From an uncultured Prevotella sp. (lineage in GTDB: Bacteria > Bacteroidota > Bacteroidia > Bacteroidales > Bacteroidaceae), in assembly GCA_934215545.1 (NCBI GenBank), contig CAKQAD010000012.1:1-41588 (forward strand): a DNA stretch of 41,588 bases. Reading direction: 5' to 3'. The notes beneath the pieces are model-generated. The model saw nothing but the letters and a program-made list of their open reading frames with translations, ran no database searches and was not told the DNA's origin. Below, piece by piece: positions 26,251 through 35,733 of the stretch. Position numbers and translations under genes: made by a program. Positions within the stretch are counted from its first letter, which is position 1. Every line of letters begins with the position of its first letter.

Positions 26251-27435
26251 TTACTCCACATAGAGTACAAGACCCTTAAGATACTCACCCTCTGGATGGT
26301 AAATATTTATTGGATGATCGGCAGGCTGGTGTAGTTGATGTAAAATGCGCACCTTACGATTTGCCTGTACGGCTGCCGTAAACACAGCATTGCGGAAATT
26401 CTCTTTTGATACAATCTGCGAACAACTGAAAGTGAAGAGTATACCACCTGGCTTTATACGCTGCAAGCCCTTTACATTAAGACGGGTATAGCCTTTCAAT
26501 GCATTATGCAATGCACCACGATGCTTGGCAAAAGCAGGCGGATCAAGAACAATAAGATCGTAGGTATTGTCGTTGGCATCAAGATACTTAAAAGCGTCTT
26601 CACAAAATGCCGCATGACGATTGTCATCAGGGAAGTTAAGCGCTATATTCTCATTTGTAAGTTCTATTGCCTTTGCACTGCTATCGACACTATGCACCAA
26701 CTCAGCGCCTCCTCTCATGGCATATACCGAGAAACCACCTGTGTAGCAGAACATATTAAGCACAGAACGACCCTTAGAGTATTGTTCGAGCAAACTGCGA
26801 TTTTCTCGCTGGTCAACAAAAAAACCCGTCTTCTGACCTCTTAGCCAGTCAATATGAAACTTCAGACCATTCTCTGTTGCTATATTACTGCTCATGGAGC
26901 CATAAATAAAGCCATTCTCATGTTCTACATCAGCCTTAAACGGCAATGTAGTCTCGCTTTTATAATACACATTCTTTATAACACCCTCCGACACCTTTAC
27001 CAAGGCATCACATATCTGTTTGCGAACAAGGTGTATGCCTACGCTGTGAGCTTGCATAACGGCTGTGTCGCCATAGCAGTCAATAACAAGACCCGGAAGG
27101 TTATCGCCCTCACCATGTACAAGGCGGAAGGTGTTGTTGGTGACCTCACTACCGATAAGGCCTATTTTTAAGCGCATAGTCCATGCAGACTTCAGCATAG
27201 AATACCAAAAGTCATCATCAAGAACAATGTCGCTAAACGACATAACTCTCACAGCTATAGAACCTATCTGATACATGCCAACTGCAATAAAATTGCCTGC
27301 GGAAGTTATAACGCGTACTATCTCACCCTCATCGATACCCTCATCGATACGGTCTACAGCACCAGAGAATATCCATGGATGGAAACGCTTTAGGCTCTCT
27401 TCTTTTCGGGGCTTTAAATATACATTCTTATACAT
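26251..27435 (-). CDS. rlmI: 23S rRNA m5C methyltransferase, RlmI family (PUA plus SAM domain)
   Basis: A 394-residue protein of the RlmI family, which methylates cytidine 1962 of 23S rRNA in E. coli. The N-terminal PUA domain (residues about 1-75) begins with LKPRKEESLKRFHPWIFSGAV. The middle part has RLVHGEGDNLPGLVIDCYG. The methyltransferase core shows LRGQKTGFFVDQRENR, VLNMFCYTGGFSVYA (SAM binding), and IVLDPPAFAK (catalytic DPP motif), with the second catalytic Cys in FTFSCSQIV. The size and domain order match the family exactly. It lies upstream of tilS on the same strand, 61 bases apart, with a tandem duplication between them. The target base is inferred from the family. Confidence 0.92.
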   Translation of the reverse strand: MYKNVYLKPRKEESLKRFHPWIFSGAVDRIDEGIDEGEIVRVITSAGNFIAVGMYQIGSIAVRVMSFSDIVLDDDFWYSMLKSAWTMRLKIGLIGSEVTNNTFRLVHGEGDNLPGLVIDCYGDTAVMQAHSVGIHLVRKQICDALVKVSEGVIKNVYYKSETTLPFKADVEHENGFIYGSMSSNIATENGLKFHIDWLRGQKTGFFVDQRENRSLLEQYSKGRSVLNMFCYTGGFSVYAMRGGAELVHSVDSSAKAIELTNENIALNFPDDNRHAAFCEDAFKYLDANDNTYDLIVLDPPAFAKHRGALHNALKGYTRLNVKGLQRIKPGGILFTFSCSQIVSKENFRNAVFTAAVQANRKVRILHQLHQPADHPINIYHPEGEYLKGLVLYVE

Positions 27436-27511
27436 ATAGTGTTGATTCGCTATGTTTGGATTTATTATATATTGTGTATAATGTGCTTAATAAATTATCA
27501 TTCTTATACAA

Positions 27512-27529
27512 GCGCAATAATTATTGTGC
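27512..27529. promoter_or_regulatory. Palindrome over the exonuclease stop codon
   Basis: GCGCAATAATTATTGTGC is an 18-base palindrome (one G-T pair) that contains the stop codon of the exonuclease gene (27521-27523). It could be a 3' stem or a protein site in front of rlmI; nothing more can be said. Confidence 0.4.
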
Positions 27530-28177
27530 ATCAACAGCAATTTGCTTGTTTTGCTGCACTTCTGGTACGACGACAAGGTTGTAATCGTTAGAAGCCATTA
27601 ACCGCATCAGTTCCTCATAAATATTGATACATGCCCAAGCGTCAATAGCAGCATACTCCTTCTGCTTGTCAGTAAGTACATCTGCCTCCCAATTGGAAAG
27701 ACGCTGACGCTTACTGATTTTGCAGCCGAACATATTGGCGTAAATTTTCTGCAAGCTACGATCTTCAATGCCAATATTGCCAATAATATCCTGTACATCT
27801 ATAAACCATCCAGCCACAAAGTCGGAACGATGATGTAACGACATCAAATCATCGTGCCACGACAAACCTATCATTGGCACAGTAGGGTTGCTCAACAACT
27901 TTAATATCGAATCTGACATGCCAAGATAGTTGAGACGAAAAAGAAAACACTGGTCGTGAGTTGCAACCTGCAATAATGCAACCTTATGGTTTTGGCCACG
28001 CTTAAACGATGGACGGGTCTCTGTATCCACACCAAGAATCGGACATTTTAGCAAATAATCTACGGCACGTGATGCTTCATATTCATTAAGAATGACATGA
28101 ATTTTTCCTGGATATTTCACCAAAGGAAGGGCATTAATCTTCTTTTTGTCGTATTTATTGTAAATTGTCTTTTTCAT
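27521..28177 (-). CDS. 3'-5' exonuclease of the DEDDy (RNase D/WRN-like) type
   Basis: A 218-residue single-domain exonuclease. The DEDD residues are visible: D51 and E53 in GVDTETRP, D109/D110 in GLSWHDDLMSL, and the last motif KEYAAIDAW with Tyr175 and Asp179, so it belongs to the DEDDy class that uses two metal ions to remove nucleotides from 3' ends. There is no HRDC domain as in RNase D, which makes it like the stand-alone WRN-exonuclease-like proteins of Bacteroidota. Whether the substrate is DNA or RNA is open. It diverges from ftsK and has its own -7 box 32 bases before the start. rlmI follows 85 bases downstream. Confidence 0.9.
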   Translation of the reverse strand: MKKTIYNKYDKKKINALPLVKYPGKIHVILNEYEASRAVDYLLKCPILGVDTETRPSFKRGQNHKVALLQVATHDQCFLFRLNYLGMSDSILKLLSNPTVPMIGLSWHDDLMSLHHRSDFVAGWFIDVQDIIGNIGIEDRSLQKIYANMFGCKISKRQRLSNWEADVLTDKQKEYAAIDAWACINIYEELMRLMASNDYNLVVVPEVQQNKQIAVDAQ

Positions 28178-28208
28178 TTTTATTGTATGGATGCATTGTA
28201 GATAAATG

Positions 28209-28216
28209 CAAAATTA
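28209..28216 (-). promoter_or_regulatory. -7 box (TAATTTTG) of the exonuclease promoter
   Basis: TAATTTTG on the minus strand, 31 bases before the exonuclease ATG, back to back with the ftsK promoter. Upstream lies a T-rich stretch without a clear TTTG. Confidence 0.55.
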
Positions 28217-28259
28217 GAAAAAAGTTATGAAAAATTGGTGCTTTACGAGTTTTTTCCAC

Positions 28260-28267
28260 TACTTTTG
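28260..28267 (+). promoter_or_regulatory. -7 box (TACTTTTG) of the ftsK promoter
   Basis: TACTTTTG with TTGG about 21 bases upstream (28235-28238), good Bacteroidota spacing, and a leader of roughly 85 bases to the ftsK ATG. Confidence 0.65.
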
Positions 28268-28360
28268 TAAGAAATTGGCGCATTAAACGCCAGCAGAGCT
28301 ATCGCTAACTCTGCATTAAACACTCATTAAAGCAACAACACATACATATTTATAATTAAA

Positions 28361-30853
28361 ATGGCAAAGAAAAAAACAGAACGCAAGCCAAAGAATATAA
28401 ACGAGGCAATAGGTCTATCTAGTATACTGAAAAGTGAACGCACCGACTTTTTATTGGGCATGATTACAGTCGTGTTTGCCATATATGCATTGGTGGCAAT
28501 GATATCATATCTCAACACGGGAGCTGCCGATCAAAGCATACTCGAAGAGTTACGTCCTGGAGAGTGGACTAACGCCAACAAAGCATTCTGTAACTATTGT
28601 GGCTCGCTGGGCGCCATACTTTCATATATATTAATAACACAAAACTTCGGTTTTGCGGCGTTTTTAATTCCAGTATACCTCCTGCTTGTAGGTATTAAAA
28701 TGATGCAGATATACACCATCAGCCTATGGAAATGGTTCCTCGGATTGGGATTTTTCATGGTGTGGACATCTGTGTTCCTTGCTAAAGTATTGGCACCAAT
28801 AATGCCAGAGGCTGTGTTCAATCCAGGTGGCAACCATGGTGCTTTGTGCGTACAAACCCTCGAAAACCTTGTGGGACCTCCAGGACTAACTGCCATTCTC
28901 TTCTTCACCGCTATCGCATTACTTACATTCGTTAGCAAGCAAACCATCACCTGGACAAGAAAACTATTCAACCCATTGAAGAAAATTACAGATAAGGTAA
29001 GTGACATTAATTTTGAAAAAATTGTTACTGCCGATAACGAATCTGAGAATATCAATAACAATGAGAATGTTATAAAATCGACTGTAGACAATGTCAGCAA
29101 TGATGCCGAGGATAAAGAGCCTAAAAGCGAAACCGTGTCGGTAATAGATCTTACAGACATGACCGATCTCGGCGGATCAACAAAGAAAGCCCAACAACAG
29201 GCAACTCCAGCAACAGATGCCACAAAAGAGCAGACTGATGCAAACACTGCGTCAGGGCACCTCACAGTAGAGGTTGGTAAGGACGAGAAAGCAACTGCAC
29301 AAACAGTAGGTGGAGCTGCTTTCGACACCCCAATAAATCCGTTGGAGCCATTCACTCGCTATAAGCGACCAACATTAGATCTCCTTAGCAAAGACGATAA
29401 TGATGGTAAACCATATGTCGATATGGAGGAAATAAAGTCGCACAACGAAGAAATTGTTAGAGTGCTCAAAAGCTTTGGCATAGAAATTCGCGAAATCAAA
29501 GCCACAGTAGGCCCTACTATCACACTCTACGAGATAACACCAGCAGAAGGTATACGCATCACAAAGATTCGCAACCTTGAGGATGATATTGCCCTGCGAC
29601 TATCGGCTCTCGGCGTGCGCATCATTGCTCCAATACCAGGAAAAGGCACCATTGGTATCGAAGTTCCTAACAAAAAACGCCACAACGTGTCGATGGAAAG
29701 CATTCTGAATTCTAAGAAATTCCAGGATACAAAGTTCGATTTGCCTATTGCTCTCGGTAAAACAATTACCAATGAAGTGTTCATGGCTGATCTTACAAAA
29801 ATTCCTCACCTTCTCGTGGCTGGTGCAACAGGTCAGGGTAAGTCAGTGGGACTGAATGTCATCATTACATCACTGCTCTACAAAAAACATCCTAACGAGC
29901 TGAAGCTTGTGCTCATCGACCCCAAAAAAGTTGAATTCAGTGTTTACTCTCCGATTGCCGACCATTTTATGGCGCAAGTAGACGATGACGACGAGCCAAT
30001 CATCACTGACGTTACTAAGGTTGTGCGCACATTGAAAAGCTTATGCACACTGATGGATCATCGCTACGACTTGCTGAAGCTTGCTGGTGCACGCAACATA
30101 AAGGAATACAATGACAAATATCTGCACCATCGTCTTAACCCAAACGACGGACACGAATTTATGCCATATATTGTAGTAATTATCGATGAGTTCGGCGATT
30201 TGATAATGACGGCAGGCAAAGAGGTGGAAATGCCAATAGCACGTATCGCACAGTTGGCACGTGCCGTGGGTATACACATGATTATTGCCACACAGCGACC
30301 AACAACATCTATCATCACTGGTAATATTAAGGCAAACTTCCCTGGAAGAATTGCTTTCAAAGTGAGTTCAATGATGGACTCTCGAATCATTCTCGACCGC
30401 CCTGGTGCTAACCAGTTGATTGGTATGGGCGATATGCTCTACCTAAATGGCAACGAACCTACACGTGTGCAGTGCGCATTCATAAGCACACCAGATATCG
30501 TAAGTGTCAACGAGTATATCTCTAAGCAGTCTGGACCTACTCACCCACTGGAATTGCCAGAACCAAAGGGCGACGACAGCGAAACTGTAGGAAATGGCGG
30601 TAGTGGTGAATTAGGTGCCTTGGATCCATTCTTTGAAGAGGCGGCACGCTCAGTAATTGTTAGTCAACAAGGTAGCACAAGTATGATACAACGTCGATTC
30701 TCTATTGGTTATAATCGTGCAGGCCGACTGATGGATCAGCTTGAAAAAGCTGGTATTGTGGGAGCTGCTCATGGTAGCAAACCACGCGATGTACTGGTGG
30801 CAGACGAAGCTCAGCTGAGCATTATTATGGCACAGTTGCGTGGCAGACAATAA
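28361..30853 (+). CDS. ftsK: DNA translocase FtsK
   Basis: An 830-residue divisome protein that pumps chromosome DNA through the closing septum and activates XerCD at dif. The N-terminal part has about four membrane helices (residues about 28-190: LLGMITVVFAIYALVAMISY, ILSYILITQNFGFAAFLIPV and others). A polar linker follows to about residue 325. The motor domain begins near VDMEEIKSHNEEIVRVLKSFG; Walker A GATGQGKSVG is at about 486-495, and Walker B IVVIIDEFGDL lies further on. The last 70 or so residues are the gamma winged helix (RRFSIGYNRAGRLMDQLEKAG) that reads KOPS-like sites. lolA follows after 33 bases, so a shared transcript is likely. All motor motifs are intact. Confidence 0.97.
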   Translation: MAKKKTERKPKNINEAIGLSSILKSERTDFLLGMITVVFAIYALVAMISYLNTGAADQSILEELRPGEWTNANKAFCNYCGSLGAILSYILITQNFGFAAFLIPVYLLLVGIKMMQIYTISLWKWFLGLGFFMVWTSVFLAKVLAPIMPEAVFNPGGNHGALCVQTLENLVGPPGLTAILFFTAIALLTFVSKQTITWTRKLFNPLKKITDKVSDINFEKIVTADNESENINNNENVIKSTVDNVSNDAEDKEPKSETVSVIDLTDMTDLGGSTKKAQQQATPATDATKEQTDANTASGHLTVEVGKDEKATAQTVGGAAFDTPINPLEPFTRYKRPTLDLLSKDDNDGKPYVDMEEIKSHNEEIVRVLKSFGIEIREIKATVGPTITLYEITPAEGIRITKIRNLEDDIALRLSALGVRIIAPIPGKGTIGIEVPNKKRHNVSMESILNSKKFQDTKFDLPIALGKTITNEVFMADLTKIPHLLVAGATGQGKSVGLNVIITSLLYKKHPNELKLVLIDPKKVEFSVYSPIADHFMAQVDDDDEPIITDVTKVVRTLKSLCTLMDHRYDLLKLAGARNIKEYNDKYLHHRLNPNDGHEFMPYIVVIIDEFGDLIMTAGKEVEMPIARIAQLARAVGIHMIIATQRPTTSIITGNIKANFPGRIAFKVSSMMDSRIILDRPGANQLIGMGDMLYLNGNEPTRVQCAFISTPDIVSVNEYISKQSGPTHPLELPEPKGDDSETVGNGGSGELGALDPFFEEAARSVIVSQQGSTSMIQRRFSIGYNRAGRLMDQLEKAGIVGAAHGSKPRDVLVADEAQLSIIMAQLRGRQ

Positions 30854-30886
30854 ATAAATCATTATATAACAATTGTATATAAAACT

Positions 30887-31510
30887 ATGCGTAGATTTTT
30901 TAGCATCATAACATTAATGTTGATGGCATTGATGAGCAATATTGCCATCAATGCTCAAAACAATGCAACAACAGCTCGTGCCATATTAGACAAGACATCG
31001 AAAATAATAGGACGAAAAGGTGGTATCAGTGCATCATTCTCATTAAGCCACCCGAAAATGGGTAATGTGTCGGGATCTATAGCCGTAAAAGGAAATAAAT
31101 TCAATGCCCGCACGCCACAAGCTATTGTATGGTATAATGGGAAGACACAATGGACGTATATGAAAAAGAACAACGAGGTGAATGTAAGCACTCCTACTGC
31201 CGCTCAGCAGCAGTTGTTCAATCCTTATACATTCATACATATTTATAAAAAAGGCTATAACTTATCGGTAAAGACTTCGGGACAAGAACACAACGTACAT
31301 CTTGTTGCACAAAACAGATCGAAAAGCATTCCGGAAATGTATATAACTATCAACAAAAGAACAAATGTTCCATCAAGAATAAAGATGAAGCAGAAAGGGC
31401 TTTGGTACGACATACGCATAAGCAAATTTTCTGCAACATTCCAGCCTGACAAAGCATTCACATTCAATGCTAAAGAGTTTCCTACAGCCGAAGTAATAGA
31501 TTTAAGGTAA
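30887..31510 (+). CDS. lolA: outer-membrane lipoprotein carrier protein LolA-like
   Basis: A 207-residue periplasmic protein with a signal peptide (MRRFFSIITLMLMALMSN, cleavage near INAQ). The mature part has the LolA pattern: ARAILDKTSKIIGRKGGISASF, then successive beta strands, GKTQWTYMKKNNEVNVSTP, and a FNPYTFIHIYKKGYN segment that matches the half-barrel with its lid. LolA carries lipoproteins from the LolCDE complex across the periplasm. Bacteroidota often have LolA without LolB, and none is seen here. It follows ftsK by 33 bases, an arrangement common in the phylum. It ends 61 bases before the membrane protein gene. Confidence 0.86.
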   Translation: MRRFFSIITLMLMALMSNIAINAQNNATTARAILDKTSKIIGRKGGISASFSLSHPKMGNVSGSIAVKGNKFNARTPQAIVWYNGKTQWTYMKKNNEVNVSTPTAAQQQLFNPYTFIHIYKKGYNLSVKTSGQEHNVHLVAQNRSKSIPEMYITINKRTNVPSRIKMKQKGLWYDIRISKFSATFQPDKAFTFNAKEFPTAEVIDLR

Positions 31511-31571
31511 GAAAAGGCATAGCAATAGGCATATAGTATAAGCATAGCAAGGGCTGATAAAGATATAAATA

Positions 31572-33095
31572 ATGCATACACCTATTTCTAAAACACAGAT
31601 TGTCAGGACACTTTTGCAGCACCGCAAGATAGCTAATGAGCGCAACCCACTATTATCGCAAGGCAAATACGCCAAGTGCATCGGTTATATTGTGGTGGCG
31701 ATTGTGGTGTTGTATCTCATGGCATTGTCAATATTAATGTCGTTGGCTGTAAATGGTGATCGTACAATGACGGCAATAGAATTTCTGTTCTTCATTTTAC
31801 CTTGTGGACTTATATTCGACTTCGTGATACGGTTTGTTATACAACAAACACCAGCACAATCCGTACGCCCATACATTCTGTTGCCATTTCCACGAAAGTT
31901 GTGCATAGACACATTTATTTTCTCAGCATTATCAAGCAAAGGAAATCTGATATGGTTTGCATTTTTCTTACCCTACTGCATTATGTCAGTAGTTTTCAGC
32001 TATGGTATAGCAACAACCATTTACTCCTTATTTTATATACTTATACTTATTCTTATTAACAATCAATGTTATCTTATAGTACGCACTCTTGTTAACGACA
32101 AGCTCATATGGTGGTTACTACCTGCAGCGGTATTGGCAATATTGTTCATGCCCTTATATATAGGCAACGATGCTGGATTCGACCAGTTGTTTCAAGTATT
32201 CGCTGCACCAGGTAATGCTATAGCCCATCACAATCCTCTACCTCTATTGATAGCTATTGCAACACTTGCCATATGCGTAGTGGTTAATAGAGAATTGCAG
32301 TTTAAATATATATATGCGGAATTGGCAAATACTGAAAAGAAAACAGGAATAAAGTCATTCGCAAAATTCTCGTTCTTAGAGCGCTATGGCGAGATAGGAA
32401 CTTTTTTGCAATTGGAAGCAAAACTTCTGTTTAGAAACAAAACGCCACGAGGCAACTTCAGGAATTGTATTTTTGTGATTTGTATGCTTAGTGCCGCTAT
32501 TGTCTTCACCGATATCTACGACTCAAAGATAATGACTAATTTTTGGGCGTTTTACAACTATATGATTTTCGGCGCTACAATACTTATAGGAGTCATGGGG
32601 TTTGAAGGCAACTATATCGATTGTCTATTGGTACATAAAGAGAACATCCTTACACTTTTAAAAGCCAAATATATATTCTATTCGGCATTGCTGTTGCTAC
32701 CATTCTTGCTGATGCTACCAATGGTTTTTGCTGGCAAATGGTCAATATATATGCTTATTAGTTTTGCTATATACACCATGGGAGTGCAATATTTTGCTAT
32801 TTTCCAGCTGGCTGTTTACAACACGCGAACCATTCCATTAAATGAAAAAATCAATGGCAAAGCAGGTTTCGATGGCAACTATGGCCCCCTTATAACAATG
32901 GGCATCGTGCTCCTTGTACCAAATGTAGTCTTCGGAACTTTACAAGCTTTATTCAGTAAAAACATAGCATACACCATTATCACCATCATCGGACTTGCAT
33001 TTATTCTAACACACAATATTTGGCTACGCAACATCTACAAACGCTTAATGAAGCGTAAATACCAAAACCTTGAAGGTTTTAGCAGTTCAAGATAA
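31572..33095 (+). CDS. DUF5687-like multipass membrane protein (ABC permease-like)
   Basis: A 507-residue membrane protein with about ten to twelve hydrophobic segments. The layout (short soluble N-terminus with LLQHRKIANERNPLL, a block of helices, a soluble stretch at about 255-300 with KKTGIKSFAKFSFLERYGEIG and EAKLLFRNKTPRG, then a second block of helices) matches the DUF5687 group of Bacteroidota. Members of that group usually sit beside an ABC ATP-binding protein gene and are thought to be its permease. No ATPase gene is next to it here: lolA is upstream and rprX downstream. Substrate and partner are unknown. A 13-bp stem after the gene (33109-33152) may end the transcript. Confidence 0.65.
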   Translation: MHTPISKTQIVRTLLQHRKIANERNPLLSQGKYAKCIGYIVVAIVVLYLMALSILMSLAVNGDRTMTAIEFLFFILPCGLIFDFVIRFVIQQTPAQSVRPYILLPFPRKLCIDTFIFSALSSKGNLIWFAFFLPYCIMSVVFSYGIATTIYSLFYILILILINNQCYLIVRTLVNDKLIWWLLPAAVLAILFMPLYIGNDAGFDQLFQVFAAPGNAIAHHNPLPLLIAIATLAICVVVNRELQFKYIYAELANTEKKTGIKSFAKFSFLERYGEIGTFLQLEAKLLFRNKTPRGNFRNCIFVICMLSAAIVFTDIYDSKIMTNFWAFYNYMIFGATILIGVMGFEGNYIDCLLVHKENILTLLKAKYIFYSALLLLPFLLMLPMVFAGKWSIYMLISFAIYTMGVQYFAIFQLAVYNTRTIPLNEKINGKAGFDGNYGPLITMGIVLLVPNVVFGTLQALFSKNIAYTIITIIGLAFILTHNIWLRNIYKRLMKRKYQNLEGFSSSR

Positions 33096-33108
33096 TATTA
33101 TAATTCAT

Positions 33109-33152
33109 TATTCGCAATTATAGCCTCTATAAAAGGTTAATAATTGCGAATA
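33109..33152 (+). terminator. Inverted repeat after the DUF5687-like gene
   Basis: TATTCGCAATTAT and ATAATTGCGAATA form a perfect 13-bp stem with an 18-base loop, beginning 14 bases past the stop codon. No strong T-run follows, so termination strength is uncertain. A second odd palindrome, GTTAATAATTAAC, lies just after it (33157-33169), in front of the rprX promoter. Confidence 0.5.
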
Positions 33153-33200
33153 TTTAGTTAATAATTAACCATTATAGTTTTCTTAAACATAGATTTGCTT

Positions 33201-33208
33201 TATCTTTG
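33201..33208 (+). promoter_or_regulatory. -7 box (TATCTTTG) of the rprXY promoter
   Basis: TATCTTTG fits TAnnTTTG and lies 88 bases before the rprX ATG. The GTTAATAATTAAC palindrome sits about 30 bases upstream of this box, a plausible operator position. Confidence 0.6.
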
Positions 33209-33296
33209 TAACCACACAAAAGGCAATAGTTCATATTTTCAAGTTGTTTAAAGCACTTGATACTTTGAATGGCCGCAAAGAAGATATAAGCAAAAG

Positions 33297-34856
33297 ATGA
33301 AAAAGAAAACGATTTGGATAATTGCTATAATTATGGGCTTTTCATTCCTCGCCCTACTCTACCTTCAGCTTAGATACATCCAGGAGATGGTAAGCATGAA
33401 GAAAGAGCAGTTCGACGAATCGGTGAACCGTGCCTTATATCAAGCTTCAAGAAACCTTGAACTTAACGAAACCCTACGATATTTGGAGAAGGACGTTAAC
33501 GAGACAGAGCGACGCGCATTCAAAAAAGATTCCATGGGCACCGTATCGGGCAAGCTCGATGGTAGTCTGCAAGAATCGCATCAATATTCTGTAGCAGGCA
33601 AAGATGGCACCATTTATTCATCCTTTGAGCTGAAGACTATCACAACAAAACCATCGCAAATGCCCAAAGCAATGATTTTGCACACCGACAAAAACTCATT
33701 GCAAGAGGCATCAAAGTCACTTCAAGAAATAGTAAAGAACCGCTATATTTATCAAAAGGCACTGCTCGATGAAGTAGTTTACTCCATACTATATTCAGCA
33801 TCAGAAAAACCACTAAAAGAGCGCATCAACTTCAAGTTGCTCGACCAAGATTTGAAGGCTGAATTGATGAATAACGGAATTAACATTCCATATCATTTCA
33901 CAGTTTGCACACAAGACGGACGAGAAGTGTATCGTTGTCCGGACTACGATGACGAGGGCGAAGACTTCACTTACTCACAAGTCTTATTCCGTAACGACCC
34001 GCAATCAAAGATGGGAGTTGTGAAAATTCACTTCCCCGACATGAGTGCGTACATCTTCTCATCGGTAAGGTTTATGATACCTTCTGTTGCATTCACAATG
34101 GTACTGCTCATCACATTCATATTCACCATTGTAATCATATTCAGACAGAAGCGCTATACTGAAATAAAGAACGACTTCATCAACAATATGACACACGAGC
34201 TTAAAACTCCTATTGCCAGCATTTCACTTGCTGCACAGATGATGAATGACGAAAGCGTTACCAAGAGTGCTACCATGACAAAGCACTTAGGCCAGGTGAT
34301 TAATGATGAGTCGAAACGACTCCGTTTCTTGGTAGAAAAGGTGCTGCAAATGTCAATGTTCGACAGGAAGAAGGCTGTGTTCAAGAAAAAGCATCTCGAT
34401 CTGAATGAAATGGTTGAAAACATTGCCAATTCATTCACGCTTCGTGTTGAACATACTGGTGGCAAAATATATACCGAAATAGAAGCTGTCGACTCAACTA
34501 TATATGTTGATGAAGTGCACTTCCAGAATGTTATCAACAACCTACTCGACAACGCTGTAAAGTATCGGAAACCCGACAATCCGATCAACATCTACATACG
34601 CACATGGAACGACAATGAGCATCTGTATCTGTCGGTGCGCGACACTGGCCTCGGTATAAAGAAAGAAAATCTGAAAAAAGTGTTCGACAAATTCTATCGA
34701 GTGCACACTGGCAATGTACACGATGTCAAAGGCTTTGGCTTAGGACTTGCATATGTCAAGAAAATCGTGATACTACATCAGGGCGACATTTCTATAGAAA
34801 GCGATTGGGGCAAAGGAACTAAGTTTACAATTAAACTTCCAGTGATAAAGGATTAA
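33297..34856 (+). CDS. rprX: sensor histidine kinase RprX
   Basis: A 519-residue membrane kinase, the same length and pattern as RprX of Bacteroides, first described for its effect on tetracycline resistance genes. A membrane helix lies at about 5-27 (IWIIAIIMGFSFLALLYLQL). A periplasmic domain extends to about 255, and a second helix (SVAFTMVLLITFIFTIVIIF) to about 282. There is no HAMP domain of normal length. The H box is NNMTHELKTPIASIS with His300. The N box is NVINNLLDNAVKY, with G boxes SVRDTGLGI and FGLGLAYVKKI, then GKGTKFTIKLP. The rprY gene follows after 80 bases. The signal sensed is unknown. Confidence 0.93.
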   Translation: MKKKTIWIIAIIMGFSFLALLYLQLRYIQEMVSMKKEQFDESVNRALYQASRNLELNETLRYLEKDVNETERRAFKKDSMGTVSGKLDGSLQESHQYSVAGKDGTIYSSFELKTITTKPSQMPKAMILHTDKNSLQEASKSLQEIVKNRYIYQKALLDEVVYSILYSASEKPLKERINFKLLDQDLKAELMNNGINIPYHFTVCTQDGREVYRCPDYDDEGEDFTYSQVLFRNDPQSKMGVVKIHFPDMSAYIFSSVRFMIPSVAFTMVLLITFIFTIVIIFRQKRYTEIKNDFINNMTHELKTPIASISLAAQMMNDESVTKSATMTKHLGQVINDESKRLRFLVEKVLQMSMFDRKKAVFKKKHLDLNEMVENIANSFTLRVEHTGGKIYTEIEAVDSTIYVDEVHFQNVINNLLDNAVKYRKPDNPINIYIRTWNDNEHLYLSVRDTGLGIKKENLKKVFDKFYRVHTGNVHDVKGFGLGLAYVKKIVILHQGDISIESDWGKGTKFTIKLPVIKD

Positions 34857-34936
34857 ACCTTATGTCACCAAAAGCGTCTAATAAACATATAAATACAATA
34901 AGAACAATAAATTATTAATAAATAAAACCTAAGATT

Positions 34937-35635
34937 ATGGACGACAAGTTAAAAATCCTACTTTGTGAAGACGATGAAAATCTTGGTATGTTGCTTCGTG
35001 AATATCTGCAGGCAAAAGGCTATTCAGCCGAATTGTGCCCCGATGGCGAAGCTGGTTACAAGGCCTTCATGAAGACAAAGTTCGACATCTGCGTTCTCGA
35101 CGTAATGATGCCTAAGAAAGACGGCTTTACATTAGCACAAGAAATACGTCAGGCTAACAGCGAAATTCCTATTATATTCCTCACAGCCAAGACTCTGAAG
35201 GAAGACATCCTTGAAGGATTCAAGATTGGTGCTGACGATTATATCACCAAACCTTTCTCTATGGAAGAGTTAGTGTTCAGAATTGAAGCTATCTTGCGCC
35301 GTGTACGTGGCAAAAAGAATAAGGAAAGCAGCATATATCATATTGGCCGCTTCACCTTCGACACACAGAAGCAGCTATTGTGCATCGGTGAGAAACAGAC
35401 AAAGCTCACAACAAAAGAGAACGAGCTGCTTGCTTTATTGTGCAGCCACGCCAACGAAATTCTTCAACGCGACTTTGCATTGAAGACTATCTGGATCGAC
35501 GACAACTACTTCAATGCACGCTCAATGGATGTTTACATCACAAAGTTGCGTAAGCATTTGAAAGACGATGACCAGATTGAGATCATAAATATCCATGGCA
35601 AGGGCTATAAGCTCATCACGCCAGAGGAAGAATAA
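34937..35635 (+). CDS. rprY: response regulator RprY (OmpR/PhoB type)
   Basis: A 232-residue regulator with an N-terminal receiver (LLCEDDENLGML; phospho-acceptor Asp55 in CVLDVMMPKKDGF; IIFLTAK with the conserved Thr and Lys) and a C-terminal winged helix starting near residue 130 (FTFDTQKQLLCIG, TKLTTKENELLALL, SMDVYITKLRKHL, IINIHGKGYKL). The sequence is close to Bacteroides RprY as I know it. It acts as the DNA-binding partner of RprX. It ends at a strong terminator that also serves the convergent pflA. Its targets cannot be read from this window. Confidence 0.94.
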   Translation: MDDKLKILLCEDDENLGMLLREYLQAKGYSAELCPDGEAGYKAFMKTKFDICVLDVMMPKKDGFTLAQEIRQANSEIPIIFLTAKTLKEDILEGFKIGADDYITKPFSMEELVFRIEAILRRVRGKKNKESSIYHIGRFTFDTQKQLLCIGEKQTKLTTKENELLALLCSHANEILQRDFALKTIWIDDNYFNARSMDVYITKLRKHLKDDDQIEIINIHGKGYKLITPEEE

Positions 35636-35681
35636 TACATTTAGAATGTTTTAAACGCAGCATAACACACTTGCTGCATGC

Positions 35682-35713
35682 AAAAAAGCAGTCGAAAATT
35701 CGACTGCTTTTTT
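35682..35713. terminator. Two-way terminator between rprY and pflA
   Basis: AAAAAAGCAGTCGAA and TTCGACTGCTTTTTT form a perfect 15-bp stem with T-runs on both strands, located between two convergent genes. It should stop both rprXY and pflA transcripts. Confidence 0.92.
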
Positions 35714-35733
35714 CATTTTATCAACTATTGTTG

